From assembly GCA_002894665.1 (NCBI GenBank), contig NCRB01000005.1, positions 1 to 64,000 of the forward strand: a stretch of 64,000 nt of DNA. The letters run 5' to 3'. This document shows positions 18,945 through 29,157 of this stretch, one piece after another. Within the stretch, counting starts at the first letter, position 1. Every line of letters begins with the position of its first letter. This stretch comes from Salinivenus iranica. GTDB taxonomy: Bacteria; Bacteroidota; Rhodothermia; Rhodothermales; Salinibacteraceae. A model generated the notes under the pieces. That model was not told where the DNA came from. It was given only the letters and a program-made list of their open reading frames with translations, and made no database searches. The position numbers and the translations under genes were made by a program.

Positions 18945-20717
18945 TTACGCAGCTACGTGGCGCCAGAGCAGCCCGCCCCCAAAGCCCCCAAGTGCCAGGA
19001 GCACAGCGAGAAGCGAGGAGAGGCCCCACCCCGCCGGCAGCGCACCGGGGGTGTTCTTGGTTCCCTGTAGGGTCGCCACCTGCTCGGCAAGCCGGTCCTG
19101 TCGCTCTGTGATCATCTCCAGGGACTGGACACGCCCCCTCAACGAGTCGATGGTTGCCTGCTGCTCCTGGAGGCCCTTCACGAGCACCGCCGTCAGCTTC
19201 GGGTAGGCCAGCGACAACGTGCCGTCGGATCCTTCGCTCACCAGTTTCGGAAACTCTTTGCGTACGTCCTGCGCGATGAGGCCAAGTTGCCCGCCGGACG
19301 GATGTGTGTTCTGGTCCTTGAACTGGTAGCGTACGGGGCGCAGCCGCAGGAGCTTGTCCAGTGTGCCGGCCCCGAGGGGGTCGATGCCAGTCTTCAGGCG
19401 ACGGTCGGAGAAGGTGTCGTGGCTGGAGGCGATGGCGCTACCGTCTTCCTGGACGACGAACGCGTCGGAGCGACCGTCGGGCGAAGGCCCGTCCCCATTC
19501 CCAACAACGAATAAACTGTTGTCCGCCGACGTGTTGGCGCTGTTGTACCTGCCGATCGAGAGGGACTGGTCGGTGGCGGCAGTCGTCTGTAGCCCCATCG
19601 CCGCGGCATCGCGCCCGCTGGCGAATGCCTGCGTGCCAGCTGTCAGGGTCGCCCGTCCCTCGGCGACCGTCTCAATGCCCATCGCTGTGGCGGCGTTGCC
19701 GCTGGCATACGTCCGTTCGCCCGCCGCCATCGTAGCCAGACCATTGGCCTCCGTGTCCACCCCAAACGCAGAAGAGTAGTCTCCAATCTTTGCTGCATTC
19801 CACTGTGTGCCGTCAAGGATCTTTCCAACCTGTCCCGCACGGAAGGCTGCTTTTTCGGGGTACCACATCATCCGCGTACCTGCCCCTTCGGTCGGGATGG
19901 TGCCACCGTCGAACGTGCCCGGAGCCACCATCCCATTGTCATTCGTAAAGTCGAACGCCCCATTTTCGTTGACCGGGACGACGTCCTTGTTCTCGTCCAG
20001 AATGGTTCCATCCGGCAAGACGAACCCGCCCTCTCCGCTCTCGATCGGTCCCGACGCCATTAACCTGCCGTCCTCCTGAAGGACCAGCGCATCCGAGCGG
20101 GAGGTGCAGCTGGCTACGGACGCTGTTCCGTTGCCTATGGCGAAAAGCGTTCCATCATTCGTCTGATTGGCGTCATTGCATCGGCCCGAGGTCAGAGAGC
20201 GCGGCGTAGCGGCCACCGTCCGGAAGCCCATTGCGGTGGCGGTCTGGCCACTGGCGTGCGTTCCGCGGCCCAGGGCGGTGGCCTCCAGCCCGTCGGCCGT
20301 GGTGACCGCCCCGAACGCCGTTGCATTCGGCCCACTGGCGACCGTCCCCTCTCCGATTGCAATCGCGGCAAAGCCACTGGCCAACGGGTCCTCCCCAAAC
20401 GCCAGGGACAAGTTTCCAACGTTGTCCTCATTCCAGTTGTCTTCCGTTCCCGTCTCCGTCCCGACCTGCCCGGCGCGAAAGGCCGCCTTGGCCGGATACC
20501 ACATCAGGCGCGTGCCGCCGCCCTCCACGGGAATGGTGCCGGTGCCAATTTCCCCTGGCGCGAGCAAGCCCCCATCCACATTCGACTGGAAAACCACGGT
20601 CCCCTCGCTGTCCTTGACGGTCGTTGCGGGCGTCTGAGCGGCGGTCTCGGCCGGCGCCAGCATCAATCCAGCGGCCAAGAGTACGAGAGTGGTAAAGCCT
20701 TTCCAAACTTGCAGCAT
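18945..20717 (-). CDS. YadA-head fibre with S74 self-cleaving chaperone domain and C-terminal membrane helix
   Basis: A 590-residue protein from the ATG at 20717. It has a signal peptide (1-28). Two copies of a ~170-residue module follow (about 42-220 and 255-430); each opens with a segment ending MWYPxKAAFRAGQVG and continues into YadA-head 14-mer repeats (ALGRGTHASGQTATAMG). A peptidase S74/intramolecular chaperone domain (434-520) has the Ser437/Lys442 dyad in SDRRLK and then GLIAQDVRKEFP. A coiled coil (515-550) and a Gly-rich hydrophobic helix (563-586) end the protein. S74 domains drive trimerisation and then cut themselves off. Having a membrane helix after the domain rather than a YadA barrel is unusual in bacteria. 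Confidence 0.85.
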   Translation of the reverse strand: MLQVWKGFTTLVLLAAGLMLAPAETAAQTPATTVKDSEGTVVFQSNVDGGLLAPGEIGTGTIPVEGGGTRLMWYPAKAAFRAGQVGTETGTEDNWNEDNVGNLSLAFGEDPLASGFAAIAIGEGTVASGPNATAFGAVTTADGLEATALGRGTHASGQTATAMGFRTVAATPRSLTSGRCNDANQTNDGTLFAIGNGTASVASCTSRSDALVLQEDGRLMASGPIESGEGGFVLPDGTILDENKDVVPVNENGAFDFTNDNGMVAPGTFDGGTIPTEGAGTRMMWYPEKAAFRAGQVGKILDGTQWNAAKIGDYSSAFGVDTEANGLATMAAGERTYASGNAATAMGIETVAEGRATLTAGTQAFASGRDAAAMGLQTTAATDQSLSIGRYNSANTSADNSLFVVGNGDGPSPDGRSDAFVVQEDGSAIASSHDTFSDRRLKTGIDPLGAGTLDKLLRLRPVRYQFKDQNTHPSGGQLGLIAQDVRKEFPKLVSEGSDGTLSLAYPKLTAVLVKGLQEQQATIDSLRGRVQSLEMITERQDRLAEQVATLQGTKNTPGALPAGWGLSSLLAVLLALGGFGGGLLWRHVAA

Positions 20718-21152
20718 GGCGTCGGGTCCGTCGGTTCGTCTGGGGTGTGCGAGTGACCTTGCCTGCGGAGCCTGTCCCCGATGAGATTCGTACCCGCGGG
20801 GGCCACAGGCCTCATGAATCCGAGGCCTCCTCAGACTCCGGCGGCGCGGGAAGACGTGCCCGGAGAGCTGACAGAAGCATCGATAACACCCCCGATGCGT
20901 CGCCGTGCTCATCCGTTCCGCTTTCTCGCCCCTCGGAGGCAAGTGCCTCTTCTTTCGTGTCCTTCCCGTTTCCACGGTCGTCTCCGCCTTCCGTACCGGA
21001 ACCCGAGGCTGAAGAGATCATGGGCCGAGGCGACCGACGAAAAGGGGCGGAGCACCGTCAACCCCGCCGATGCCTCCGTCAACAAGGCCTTGGGGCCCCA
21101 GCAATGCTTATCCGAGCGTTGCAATCCCTTCGGCTGACGTTTCGTCCTGCCC
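20718..21152. other. 435-bp intergenic region between fibre and regulator genes
   Basis: No convincing gene is seen. It should carry the promoter of the minus-strand fibre operon, but no clear TAnnTTTG element was found. A minus-strand frame at 20812-21021 could encode a 69-residue very acidic peptide. Its third codon positions are less GC-biased than those of neighbouring genes, so it is not called. Confidence 0.4.
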
Positions 21153-24100
21153 TCAACTTGCGTTCGCTGCATAGGTAGAGGGCGTGACGCCCACCTCACT
21201 CTTGAACGTCTGGCTAAACGATGAGAGCGACGTGTAGCCCACGGCATAAGCTACCTGTGTGGCGGGTTCTCCATCGCGCAGCAGCACCCGGGCCTGTGTA
21301 AGACGCACCTCGCGCATGAGGGCCGACGGCGTGATGCTGGCCTCTTCTTTCAGTTTGCGGTATAGCGTAGACCGGCTCATCGCCATCACATCCGCCAGGT
21401 CGCTCACCCCGAAGTCCGGATCCGTGAGGTGTTCGCGAACGGCTTCCCGGGCCTGCTTCTCCACCGGGCCCCGATCCGGTTCATCACAATCATCCTTCTT
21501 GAGCTCCACACGCAGGCGTCGGCGCAAGCGCTCTTGGAGTGTAAAAACCCTTCCCACCCGCTGCCGCAGCACATTTGCGTCGAAGGGCTTGGTAACGTAG
21601 TCGTCGGAGCCCACCCGGAGCCCCGTCACCTCGTCTTGGGTCTCAGCCCGGGCCGTGACCATAATGATTGGAATCACGGCCGTGTCCGGGTCATCTTTCA
21701 GTCGGCGTGTCATTTCGTGGCCGTCCATGGCCGGCATCATCACGTCTGCCAGAATGACGTCTGGTAGTTCGTTCCGGGCGACCACCACGCCCTCCGCTCC
21801 GTCGACCGCCTCCAGTACGGTAAACTCGGGTTCGAACACCGAGCGGACGTACCGACGTACGTCGGCATTGTCGTCCACGATCAGTACAGTCTTCGACCGT
21901 TCTCCTCGGTGGCCGTGTGGAGATTGACCGCCGGTCCCAGAGGCCGTACCGGTGGACGAGGCAGGCTCCGTGGGGGACGCGGACCGGCGAGCGGGAGAAG
22001 GAGAACGAGCATTGCTCGCCGAAACAAACTCAGCGGTGGACGTTCCGTTTTCGAGCGAGGCATCGGCGGTCGGAGCCGCGTTGGGGCCATCGGCGAGTTG
22101 GTCGTCCCCCAGTGCGTCGCGGCCGCGGGGGAAGCGGACGACAAAGGTAGTGCCCTCTCCCTCGGTGCTCTCGACGGTGAGCGTCCCGCCGTGCAGTTCG
22201 ACCAGGTCCTGGGCGAAGGCGAGCCCAATGCCGGCACCTTCCCGGTCCGTCGTCTTTTCTTTCTCGACCTGCTGGAAGCGGTCAAAGATCCTCGCCTGCT
22301 GATCCTCCGGAATGCCCGGGCCGGTGTCGGAGACGGTGATCTCGACCGCGTCGGGATCGCCCACGACCGTCACGGTAACGTCTCCTCCCTCGGGGGTGAA
22401 CTTGATTGCGTTCGACAGCAGGTTGCCCATCACGTGCTCGAGGGCCTCCTGATCGACGTAGACCGGGGGGGCGTTCGCCTGCTCTCCCTCGCCTGCCGCT
22501 GTCGCGTCCACGGTGAGCGCAAGGCGGTGCCGCTCCGCAAGGGGTTCGAAGCGACGGATCATGCGCGACACGGCGTCGCCAAGATCGGTTGGCCGCGCAT
22601 CGAGTTCGTAGGCTCCAGCGTCCATCCGGGCCAGGCCCAGGATCTGTTCAATGAGACGCCGGAGACGAGCGGTGTTCCGTTCGGCGATTGCAAGTTGCTC
22701 GCCCTGCTCCCGAGGCTCCACATCGCCTCGCTGCAGGGCCTCCCGCACCTCTCGAACCGGACCGTGGATAAGGGTAAGTGGGGTTCGGAACTCGTGGCTT
22801 AGATTCGCAAAATAACGGTCTTTAGCCGCGTCCAGCTCTTTCAGCTTTTCGGCCTGCGTGGCAAGTTGCTCGTTTTTTTGTCGGAGCTGCTCGGTACGCT
22901 CCGCAACGGCCTCTTCCAACGCGTCCTGGCGCCTCTGGAGCCGACGGGTGCGCCACTGCACAGCCCCGCCTATGAGGGCCAGCCCCAGCAGCCCATACAG
23001 GCCGTAGGCCCACCACGTACGGTACCAGGGTGGGTGAATCGTAAAGGCATAACGGGCCGCCCGTGTGGTGTCGCCGTAGGCCGTACGGGCCCGCACCAAG
23101 AACACGTGGTGTCCCACCTCCAACTCGGGGAATTCACGCGCCGTTCGGGTCGTCCACGCCGACCATTCGGACTCCCGTTCCTCCAATCGGTGTTGGTATT
23201 CGACATTTTCCGGCGCCGCGAATGTTGGGCTGCTGTAGGCAATCCGGATGTTTTTCTTCGCGAAGGGAAGGCTGGAAACGGGACGGGTCGCGGCGTTGGC
23301 CGTAAGGAGTGAATCGACCCCGAGTTGCTCTACTTCGCGGAGGCGAGTCGGCGGGGAAACGGGAGTGCCGTCCGCCCCGGGCACGTAGCGCACGAGCCCT
23401 TGCTGCGTTCCGATCCACTGGACATCCCCTTTCTGTTCGAGAAACAGCACATTTGGAGATGTCCCCTGGAGTCGACGGAGCGCCCCCGGTGCCCACGCCC
23501 AGGTGCTGTCCTGCCGGCGCCACCGACCCGGCCCCCGGCTCGTCACGCCCCACATCCGGCCCCGCGCATCCAGTTGCGGTCGCACAATTCCCCCGGCCGA
23601 GGCCGGGGCGGGGGCCTCCACCGAATCGATCGGAACAAACGGCGGGTCCGCCCCCGGCACAAAGTCCATGAGCCCGTCGTGGGTCCCAACCACGACGCGG
23701 CCGTGCCACCGGATCGGGTCGACGCGATCGGAGGGCAGGCCGTGCGCCGTGCCAAACCGATCGACAACCGTGGAATCGTCCCCCACGAACCGTGCCCGAT
23801 ACACCCCGTCGAAGCTGGTGCCAACCCAAAGCGACCCGTTCGGCCCCTCAGCCAGGGTGCGGACTTCGGTGTTGAGATTCGGAATGCGATCGTCGACGAC
23901 CCACCCCTCCTCGGTCCGGTCCACGATGCGCACCCCGCGGCCCGTCGCCGCGTAGATGCGTGAGGTGTCCACTCGGGAGCGACGCAGGCCGTAGACGTGA
24001 TCGGCCTCAAAGAGGCGGCGCACGGTGCCGTCGGGCCGACGCACATTGAGCCCCCGCCTCGTCCCGATCAGCAAGTCGTCTCCGACGGAAAGCAGGGCCC

Positions 24101-25346
24101 AACTCTGCGTGTTCACTGTTGACCCGCCAAATGTTGCCGCCGAGTCGCGTGCCGGGCGCAGGCGATACGTGTCGTTGTTGGTGGCAGCGAAGAGGGTGTC
24201 CCGGTGTCGCACGACGTCGTTCACACGCCCCTCCAGCCCCTCCGCCTCTCCGTACCGGGTGTAAGGCGCCCCCAGGTCGTAGCGCACAAGTCCCCCGTCG
24301 AGCATCGTCCAGAGCCCCCCCTCCAGATCCTCATGCACCCCGAGCACGGGCTTGTCGCGGGCCGACAGTCGACGACGAAGCGATCCGTCCGGACCCAGGA
24401 GAAGGACCCCGAAGTCGATGGTTGCGATTGCAATCGATCCGTCCGACAGCACCCGTCCCCGCTGCGTCCATGCCTCGTCCAACACGTCGTCGATGTCGGT
24501 TTCGAACCGCCGGAACTCCGCCCCGTCCCGCACAAAGAGTCCCGAATGCGTGCCAATCACCACGCCGTGTTGCGGATGCGGCCGGACAAAGATGACGTCC
24601 CGATCCGCAAACGCGTCCCCGCCGGGCACGGCCTGCAAGGAATCGTTTTGAACGGTCATCAGGCCGCGGTCGAGCGCGCGGATGAAGAGCGAATCGCGGG
24701 CGACGCCGGCCATGCCGAATTCATCTTCGGGCGGGGCCCACGAGTCCATCGTCCTACGGTCCGGGTCCCAGCGAAAGAGGCGCCGGGCCGACACGAAATA
24801 CACCCCGTCGCTCGCGACCTCGGTGCGCCACACGTCCGTGAACGACTGGTGGGCCTCCGGTACATGATCGAGGAGCGACACGTGCCGGAGGCGACCTGTT
24901 GAGTCGCGCCGGAGCCCCCCAAAGTCGCGCTGCGCCCCCACGTAGATGCGGCCCTCCTCGTCGGCGGTGATGGAGCGGGCAATGCTGCGATTCGCCGTGG
25001 GGGTCCGACGCCACTCCCGGCCGTCGTAGGTGAGGATGCCCTCTGTGTTGGCCACGTGGAGCAGCCCGCTGGAGTCCTGCGCCGCGTCCCAGTTCTGCTT
25101 GTGTCCCCCGTGCGTCTCCGCTCCAATGTAGCGGCGGGGCAATCGGCCGGCCTCGGGTGCGTAGAGCGCCTGTGCGGAGGCGACGGGAGCCCCCGTCGTA
25201 TCCACCGGCGGCAAAGCGTGCGTCGGATGGGCGTCCGCCGTGAACAATCCCCCGCCCCCGAGCAGCAGCACGAGGACCAGGAGGCACCCACCCCGCCAGT
25301 GTGCCGTTCTCTTCCCTGAGCGGTAAAGCTCCATGAGCGTGCGCAT
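21153..25346 (-). CDS. hybrid two-component system regulator (HTCS)
   Basis: A one-protein sensor-to-DNA regulator of 1397 residues from the ATG at 25346 (an ATG at 25382 is possible). Order: signal anchor (about 20-38); periplasmic double beta-propeller of Reg_prop repeats (about 85-670); Y_Y_Y immunoglobulin-like domain (about 690-775); a transmembrane helix near 785. Then come a histidine kinase with His851 in LSHEFRTPLTLIHG and ATPase boxes NLLSNAIKF and DTGPGIP, a receiver domain with Asp1201 in ILADVMMPAMDG, and a C-terminal AraC-type helix-turn-helix. In Bacteroides such proteins sense glycan fragments and switch on glycan-use genes. Here the only neighbours on this strand are the fibre and sorted-protein genes. 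Confidence 0.93.
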   Translation of the reverse strand: MRTLMELYRSGKRTAHWRGGCLLVLVLLLGGGGLFTADAHPTHALPPVDTTGAPVASAQALYAPEAGRLPRRYIGAETHGGHKQNWDAAQDSSGLLHVANTEGILTYDGREWRRTPTANRSIARSITADEEGRIYVGAQRDFGGLRRDSTGRLRHVSLLDHVPEAHQSFTDVWRTEVASDGVYFVSARRLFRWDPDRRTMDSWAPPEDEFGMAGVARDSLFIRALDRGLMTVQNDSLQAVPGGDAFADRDVIFVRPHPQHGVVIGTHSGLFVRDGAEFRRFETDIDDVLDEAWTQRGRVLSDGSIAIATIDFGVLLLGPDGSLRRRLSARDKPVLGVHEDLEGGLWTMLDGGLVRYDLGAPYTRYGEAEGLEGRVNDVVRHRDTLFAATNNDTYRLRPARDSAATFGGSTVNTQSWALLSVGDDLLIGTRRGLNVRRPDGTVRRLFEADHVYGLRRSRVDTSRIYAATGRGVRIVDRTEEGWVVDDRIPNLNTEVRTLAEGPNGSLWVGTSFDGVYRARFVGDDSTVVDRFGTAHGLPSDRVDPIRWHGRVVVGTHDGLMDFVPGADPPFVPIDSVEAPAPASAGGIVRPQLDARGRMWGVTSRGPGRWRRQDSTWAWAPGALRRLQGTSPNVLFLEQKGDVQWIGTQQGLVRYVPGADGTPVSPPTRLREVEQLGVDSLLTANAATRPVSSLPFAKKNIRIAYSSPTFAAPENVEYQHRLEERESEWSAWTTRTAREFPELEVGHHVFLVRARTAYGDTTRAARYAFTIHPPWYRTWWAYGLYGLLGLALIGGAVQWRTRRLQRRQDALEEAVAERTEQLRQKNEQLATQAEKLKELDAAKDRYFANLSHEFRTPLTLIHGPVREVREALQRGDVEPREQGEQLAIAERNTARLRRLIEQILGLARMDAGAYELDARPTDLGDAVSRMIRRFEPLAERHRLALTVDATAAGEGEQANAPPVYVDQEALEHVMGNLLSNAIKFTPEGGDVTVTVVGDPDAVEITVSDTGPGIPEDQQARIFDRFQQVEKEKTTDREGAGIGLAFAQDLVELHGGTLTVESTEGEGTTFVVRFPRGRDALGDDQLADGPNAAPTADASLENGTSTAEFVSASNARSPSPARRSASPTEPASSTGTASGTGGQSPHGHRGERSKTVLIVDDNADVRRYVRSVFEPEFTVLEAVDGAEGVVVARNELPDVILADVMMPAMDGHEMTRRLKDDPDTAVIPIIMVTARAETQDEVTGLRVGSDDYVTKPFDANVLRQRVGRVFTLQERLRRRLRVELKKDDCDEPDRGPVEKQAREAVREHLTDPDFGVSDLADVMAMSRSTLYRKLKEEASITPSALMREVRLTQARVLLRDGEPATQVAYAVGYTSLSSFSQTFKSEVGVTPSTYAANAS

Positions 25347-25459
25347 GCGTACACCACCGGGCCTGTGCAGGGGTGTGAGCACCTATTCCCTCCCTACCCT
25401 GTTCGCACCCATATGATATTAGAGCCGTTACCGATGGCGGCCTCCTGAGTTCAGCGGGG

Positions 25460-28219
25460 CTACCTCGCCGAAGTATCGAGGGGTTTCACGGCCTTCACCA
25501 TGTCCTCGGCCGGGTCCTCGCTCCGCACGATTTGGAAGTCGAGCTTCTCGCAGACGCGCTGCATGGCCTGGTTCTGCTGTAGGATGTCGGCCGTGATGCG
25601 GTCCAGCCCCTCGTCTTTGCCCACCTGCACGAGGCGGTGTAGAAGCTCGGTTCCCACCCCCTCGCCCTGGTACTCGTCGATGACGAGCATCGCGAACTCG
25701 GCTTCGTTGCGGCCCGGCTGCTGCGTGAGCCGCCCGACCCCAATGATCCGCCCGTCCGCATCCTCGGCCACCAGGGCCATCTCCCGATCGTAGTCGATGA
25801 AGCAGATGCGCGCCAGGCGCTCGTGGGCCACCCGCTGCTCCAGCTTCATGAGGCTGGCGTAGCGCAGGTAGACGCTCCGCTCGGAGAGCCGCTCGTGGAA
25901 GGTCACGAGCTTGGGCTCATCCTCGGGCCGGATGGGCCGCACGGTCACTTCCTCTCCGTTCAGCATCGTATGGGTGCCGATGTACTGCCGCGGGTACGGC
26001 CGGATGGCGGGCGTGGGCAGATCGTCCTCGTCCGTTGAGTAGGGATGGAGCACCACCCGGGCGTCCAGGGCCAGCAGTCCGTCCTCGCCGGGCCGGGCCA
26101 GGAGCGGGTTGACGTCGATCTCTTTCACCCGCGGCTGCTCCACCACCAGCTGACTAAACCGCACGAGCATCGCCTCCAGGGCGTCGAGGTCCACCGGGTC
26201 GCGCCCCCGCACGCCCTCCAGCGCCTCGTAGATGTCGGTCTGCTCCATCATGCGTCGCGCAAGCGTGGTGTTGAGCGGGGGGAGGCCGAGCGCCCGGTCC
26301 TTGTATACCTCCACCAACTGGCCGCCGGACCCGAAGAGCAACACGGGACCGAACTGTTCGTCCATGCTGCTCCCGATGATGAGCTCGTAGCCGTCCGTGC
26401 GGTCGATCATCGGCTGCACCGTCACCCCGTCGAAGCCGTCGGCGGTCACGTTGCTCTCAATCGTACGGAAGGCGTCCGCAACGGCCTCGTCGGTGCCAAG
26501 GCCCAGCTTGACGCCGCCGACGTCCGACTTGTGGGTAATGGACGTGGAGTGGATCTTGACGGCGACCGGATAGCCAATCTCCTGGGCGGCGGCCACCGCC
26601 TCGTCGGCCGTTTCGGCGATGCGCGTCTCCACCGTCGGGATGCCGTAGGCCGAGAGCAATCGCTTAGAGGCGTACTCGGTCATGAGCACGCGCCCGCTCT
26701 CGTGGGTCTCCTCGACGATGTTGGCGGCCGTGTCGCGGTCCGGGATGCCTTCCTCATCGGCCGGCAGGCTGGGCGTCTCGTAGAGGGCGCGCAGGTTGTA
26801 GCTGTAGCGCCACATGTGGTTGAAGACGCGCGCCGCCGTGTCGGGGTAGGCAAAGGTGGGCAGCCCCGCCTCGTTCAGAATCTTCTCGCCGGTCGCCACC
26901 GCGTCGCCCCCCATCCAGCTCGCGAGGATGGGCTTCCGGTTGTCGCGGGCGTAGGGGCGCAGGTGCTCGGCCGTCTTCGTCGGCTCCGTCATGGCCTGGG
27001 GGGTGAGCACCACGAGCAGGCCGTCGCTGTTTTCATCGTTCGCCGCCACCTCGAGCGACTTCGCGTAGCGCTCCGGGTCGGCGTCGCCCAGAATGTCGAC
27101 GGGGTTGCTGTAGCTCCAGGCCGCGGGGAGGATGTCGTTGAAGTCGTCCAGGGCCTCCTCCGACAGGGGGGTGAGCTCGCCCCCGCCCCCAATCAGCGCG
27201 TCCGTCGCCAGGACGCCGGGCCCGCCGGCGTTCGTGAGGATGGTGAGGTTGCGGCCTTCGGGGCGGGGCTGCTTGCCCAGCACCTCGGCCATGTAGAAGA
27301 GGTCGTTGATGTCGTCGACCCGCAGCACGCCCGACCGGCGGAAGGCCGCGTCGAGCACGTCGTCGCTGCCGGTGAGCGTACCGGTGTGGGACGCCGCCGC
27401 CTCGGCCGCCGCGTCGGTACGCCCCGCCTTAATGACGATAATCGGCTTGCTCTGCGCCACGTCGCGCGCCGCCGACAGGAACGACCGGGCGTTGCCGATC
27501 GACTCCATATAAAGGACAATGCTGTCCGTCTTCGGGTCATCGCCCAGGTACTCGATCATGTCCCCCCAGTCCACATCGAGCATCGACCCGATGGAGACGA
27601 ACGCGCTGAAGCCCACGTTCTCGCGAAAGCTCCAGTCGAGGATGGACGTGAGGAGGGCGCCACTCTGACTCACAAAGGCGACGTTGCCCTCGTTGGCCAT
27701 CGCGCCGGCAAAGGTCGCGTTCAGGCCATTGGGGGGGCGCATCACGCCCAGACAGTTCGGCCCCACGATGCGGATGTTGTAGTCGCGGGCGATTTGCCGG
27801 ATGTCCCGTTCCAGCTCGGCCCCCTCCTCCCCCACCTCGCGGAAGCCGGCCGAGACGATGATGAGTCCCCGAATCCCAGCCTCCCCGCACGCCTCCACGA
27901 TGCCGGGCACCGTGGGCGCCGGCGTGGCGATGACGGCCAGGTCCACGTCCGCCTCAATGTCCGACACGCTATCGTACGCCTCGATGCCCAGCACGCTGTC
28001 GCGCTTCGGATTTACCGGATAGATGGTTCCGCCAAACGGATTGCTCACAAGGTTCCAGAGCAGCGTGCGGCCCACACTGCCGGGCGACTCGCTTGCCCCA
28101 ACCACAGCAACATTTTCGGGGCGGAAGATTGCGTCGAGCGGCTGGCGACCCGATGCGATAAGGTCGTAAGATGGATCGCTCGTAGGAGTCGTATCGGACG
28201 ATGCCGAAGAATCGGCCAT
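25460..28219 (-). CDS. ADP-forming acyl-CoA synthetase fused to GNAT acetyltransferase
   Basis: A 919-residue fusion. The CoA-binding domain (about 25-155, [12 protein letters not shown]), two succinyl-CoA-synthetase-like domains with the phospho-histidine His278 in [10 protein letters not shown], and an ATP-grasp domain (about 500-720, [19 protein letters not shown]) are all present. A C-terminal GNAT domain (about 750-900) has the acetyl-CoA loop [10 protein letters not shown]. The architecture is that of E. coli Pat/PatZ-type protein acetyltransferases. In those the synthetase half is often inactive, whereas here the His is kept, so it could make acetyl-CoA and ATP as well as acetylate lysines. 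It stands alone, divergent from the methyltransferase gene. Confidence 0.9.
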   Translation of the reverse strand: MADSSASSDTTPTSDPSYDLIASGRQPLDAIFRPENVAVVGASESPGSVGRTLLWNLVSNPFGGTIYPVNPKRDSVLGIEAYDSVSDIEADVDLAVIATPAPTVPGIVEACGEAGIRGLIIVSAGFREVGEEGAELERDIRQIARDYNIRIVGPNCLGVMRPPNGLNATFAGAMANEGNVAFVSQSGALLTSILDWSFRENVGFSAFVSIGSMLDVDWGDMIEYLGDDPKTDSIVLYMESIGNARSFLSAARDVAQSKPIIVIKAGRTDAAAEAAASHTGTLTGSDDVLDAAFRRSGVLRVDDINDLFYMAEVLGKQPRPEGRNLTILTNAGGPGVLATDALIGGGGELTPLSEEALDDFNDILPAAWSYSNPVDILGDADPERYAKSLEVAANDENSDGLLVVLTPQAMTEPTKTAEHLRPYARDNRKPILASWMGGDAVATGEKILNEAGLPTFAYPDTAARVFNHMWRYSYNLRALYETPSLPADEEGIPDRDTAANIVEETHESGRVLMTEYASKRLLSAYGIPTVETRIAETADEAVAAAQEIGYPVAVKIHSTSITHKSDVGGVKLGLGTDEAVADAFRTIESNVTADGFDGVTVQPMIDRTDGYELIIGSSMDEQFGPVLLFGSGGQLVEVYKDRALGLPPLNTTLARRMMEQTDIYEALEGVRGRDPVDLDALEAMLVRFSQLVVEQPRVKEIDVNPLLARPGEDGLLALDARVVLHPYSTDEDDLPTPAIRPYPRQYIGTHTMLNGEEVTVRPIRPEDEPKLVTFHERLSERSVYLRYASLMKLEQRVAHERLARICFIDYDREMALVAEDADGRIIGVGRLTQQPGRNEAEFAMLVIDEYQGEGVGTELLHRLVQVGKDEGLDRITADILQQNQAMQRVCEKLDFQIVRSEDPAEDMVKAVKPLDTSAR

Positions 28220-28468
28220 AGGGGGACGAGGTGATGTGAATGGAGGGACAAAGCGCTAGATGGGGGTGCGCCCTAAAGGGTAAAAAGATACTGGCCCGGA
28301 GCGGTTCATTTCAATTCCGCCCCCCGGCCCCACACGATTTTGCGAAACCTCCCCACAGCGCCCCCTCCTTCCGGGCCGGAAACCAAGAGGCGGGAACTAA
28401 AGTGCGCCGGTGCTCCTTTTCCCGGACGGACTTTTTCTTTTTTACTTGAACGGGCCTCCCCTCCACCT

Positions 28469-29104
28469 ATGTCCCGCGTCCTTCCGATTTTTGCGCTAAG
28501 CCTCCTGGTGGCGACTGCCCTCCCGCTGTCCGCGAGCGCCCAGGCGCCCGACACGGCGCCCTCGGATTCGATCGAGAAGGACGCGCCCTACGTGGCTACG
28601 CCCGATCGGGTCGTTCGGCAAATGCTGGAGGCCGCCAACGTATCGAGCGACGACGTCGTCTTCGATCTTGGGAGCGGGGACGGGCGCATCCCCATCATGG
28701 CCGCCCAGGAGTTCGGCGCGCGGGCCGTCGGCGTCGAAATTGACCCCGACCTGGTCGAGAAAGCGCGTGCAAACGCAGAAGACGCCGGCGTGTCCGACCG
28801 GGTCGAGTTCCGACAGAAGGACCTGTTCGAGACCGACCTCAGCGAGGCCACCGTGGTGGCCCTGTACCTGTGGCCCGAAATCAACGTGAAGCTGCGCCCG
28901 AAGCTCCTCCGCGAGCTCGATCCAGGGGACCGCATCGTCTCGCACGACTTCCGGATGGGCGACTGGGAGCCGGACCAGAAGATCGAGATGGGCGGGGATG
29001 GACCCACGAACCTGGAGCTCGTCTTCGTCTGGACCGTGCCCGAAGCGGTTCCTGAGCGGCTCCTCCAAACGCCCGACACGACGGACACGCCCGACATGGA
29101 GTAG
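28469..29104 (+). CDS. class I SAM-dependent methyltransferase with a signal peptide
   Basis: A 211-residue protein from the ATG at 28469. Residues 1-25 form a good Sec signal (MSRVLPIFALSLLVATALPL, ending ASAQA). The rest is a compact Rossmann methyltransferase with motif I VFDLGSGDGRIPI, motif II VGVEIDPDLV and a motif IV-like position in VVALYLWPE. The substrate is unknown. A periplasmic location is odd because SAM is cytoplasmic, so the hydrophobic N-terminus may instead be a membrane anchor. Upstream is a 249-bp divergent gap; a strong hairpin follows the stop. Confidence 0.85.
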   Translation: MSRVLPIFALSLLVATALPLSASAQAPDTAPSDSIEKDAPYVATPDRVVRQMLEAANVSSDDVVFDLGSGDGRIPIMAAQEFGARAVGVEIDPDLVEKARANAEDAGVSDRVEFRQKDLFETDLSEATVVALYLWPEINVKLRPKLLRELDPGDRIVSHDFRMGDWEPDQKIEMGGDGPTNLELVFVWTVPEAVPERLLQTPDTTDTPDME

Positions 29105-29107
29105 CCT

Positions 29108-29145
29108 GCGGGCGACGGGGCCGTCCGCCCCGCCCGTCGCCCCGC
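29108..29145. terminator. bidirectional terminator-like hairpin
   Basis: GCGGGCGACGGG (29108-29119) pairs with CCCGTCGCCCCGC (29133-29145) with one bulged base, between two convergent genes. No U-tract follows on either strand. Confidence 0.45.
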
Positions 29146-29157
29146 CGGACGAGCGGC

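Noticed and set aside
26045-28234. Plus-strand frame of ~730 codons across the synthetase/GNAT gene.
   Set aside because: Antisense shadow; the minus-strand gene has clear domain motifs throughout.
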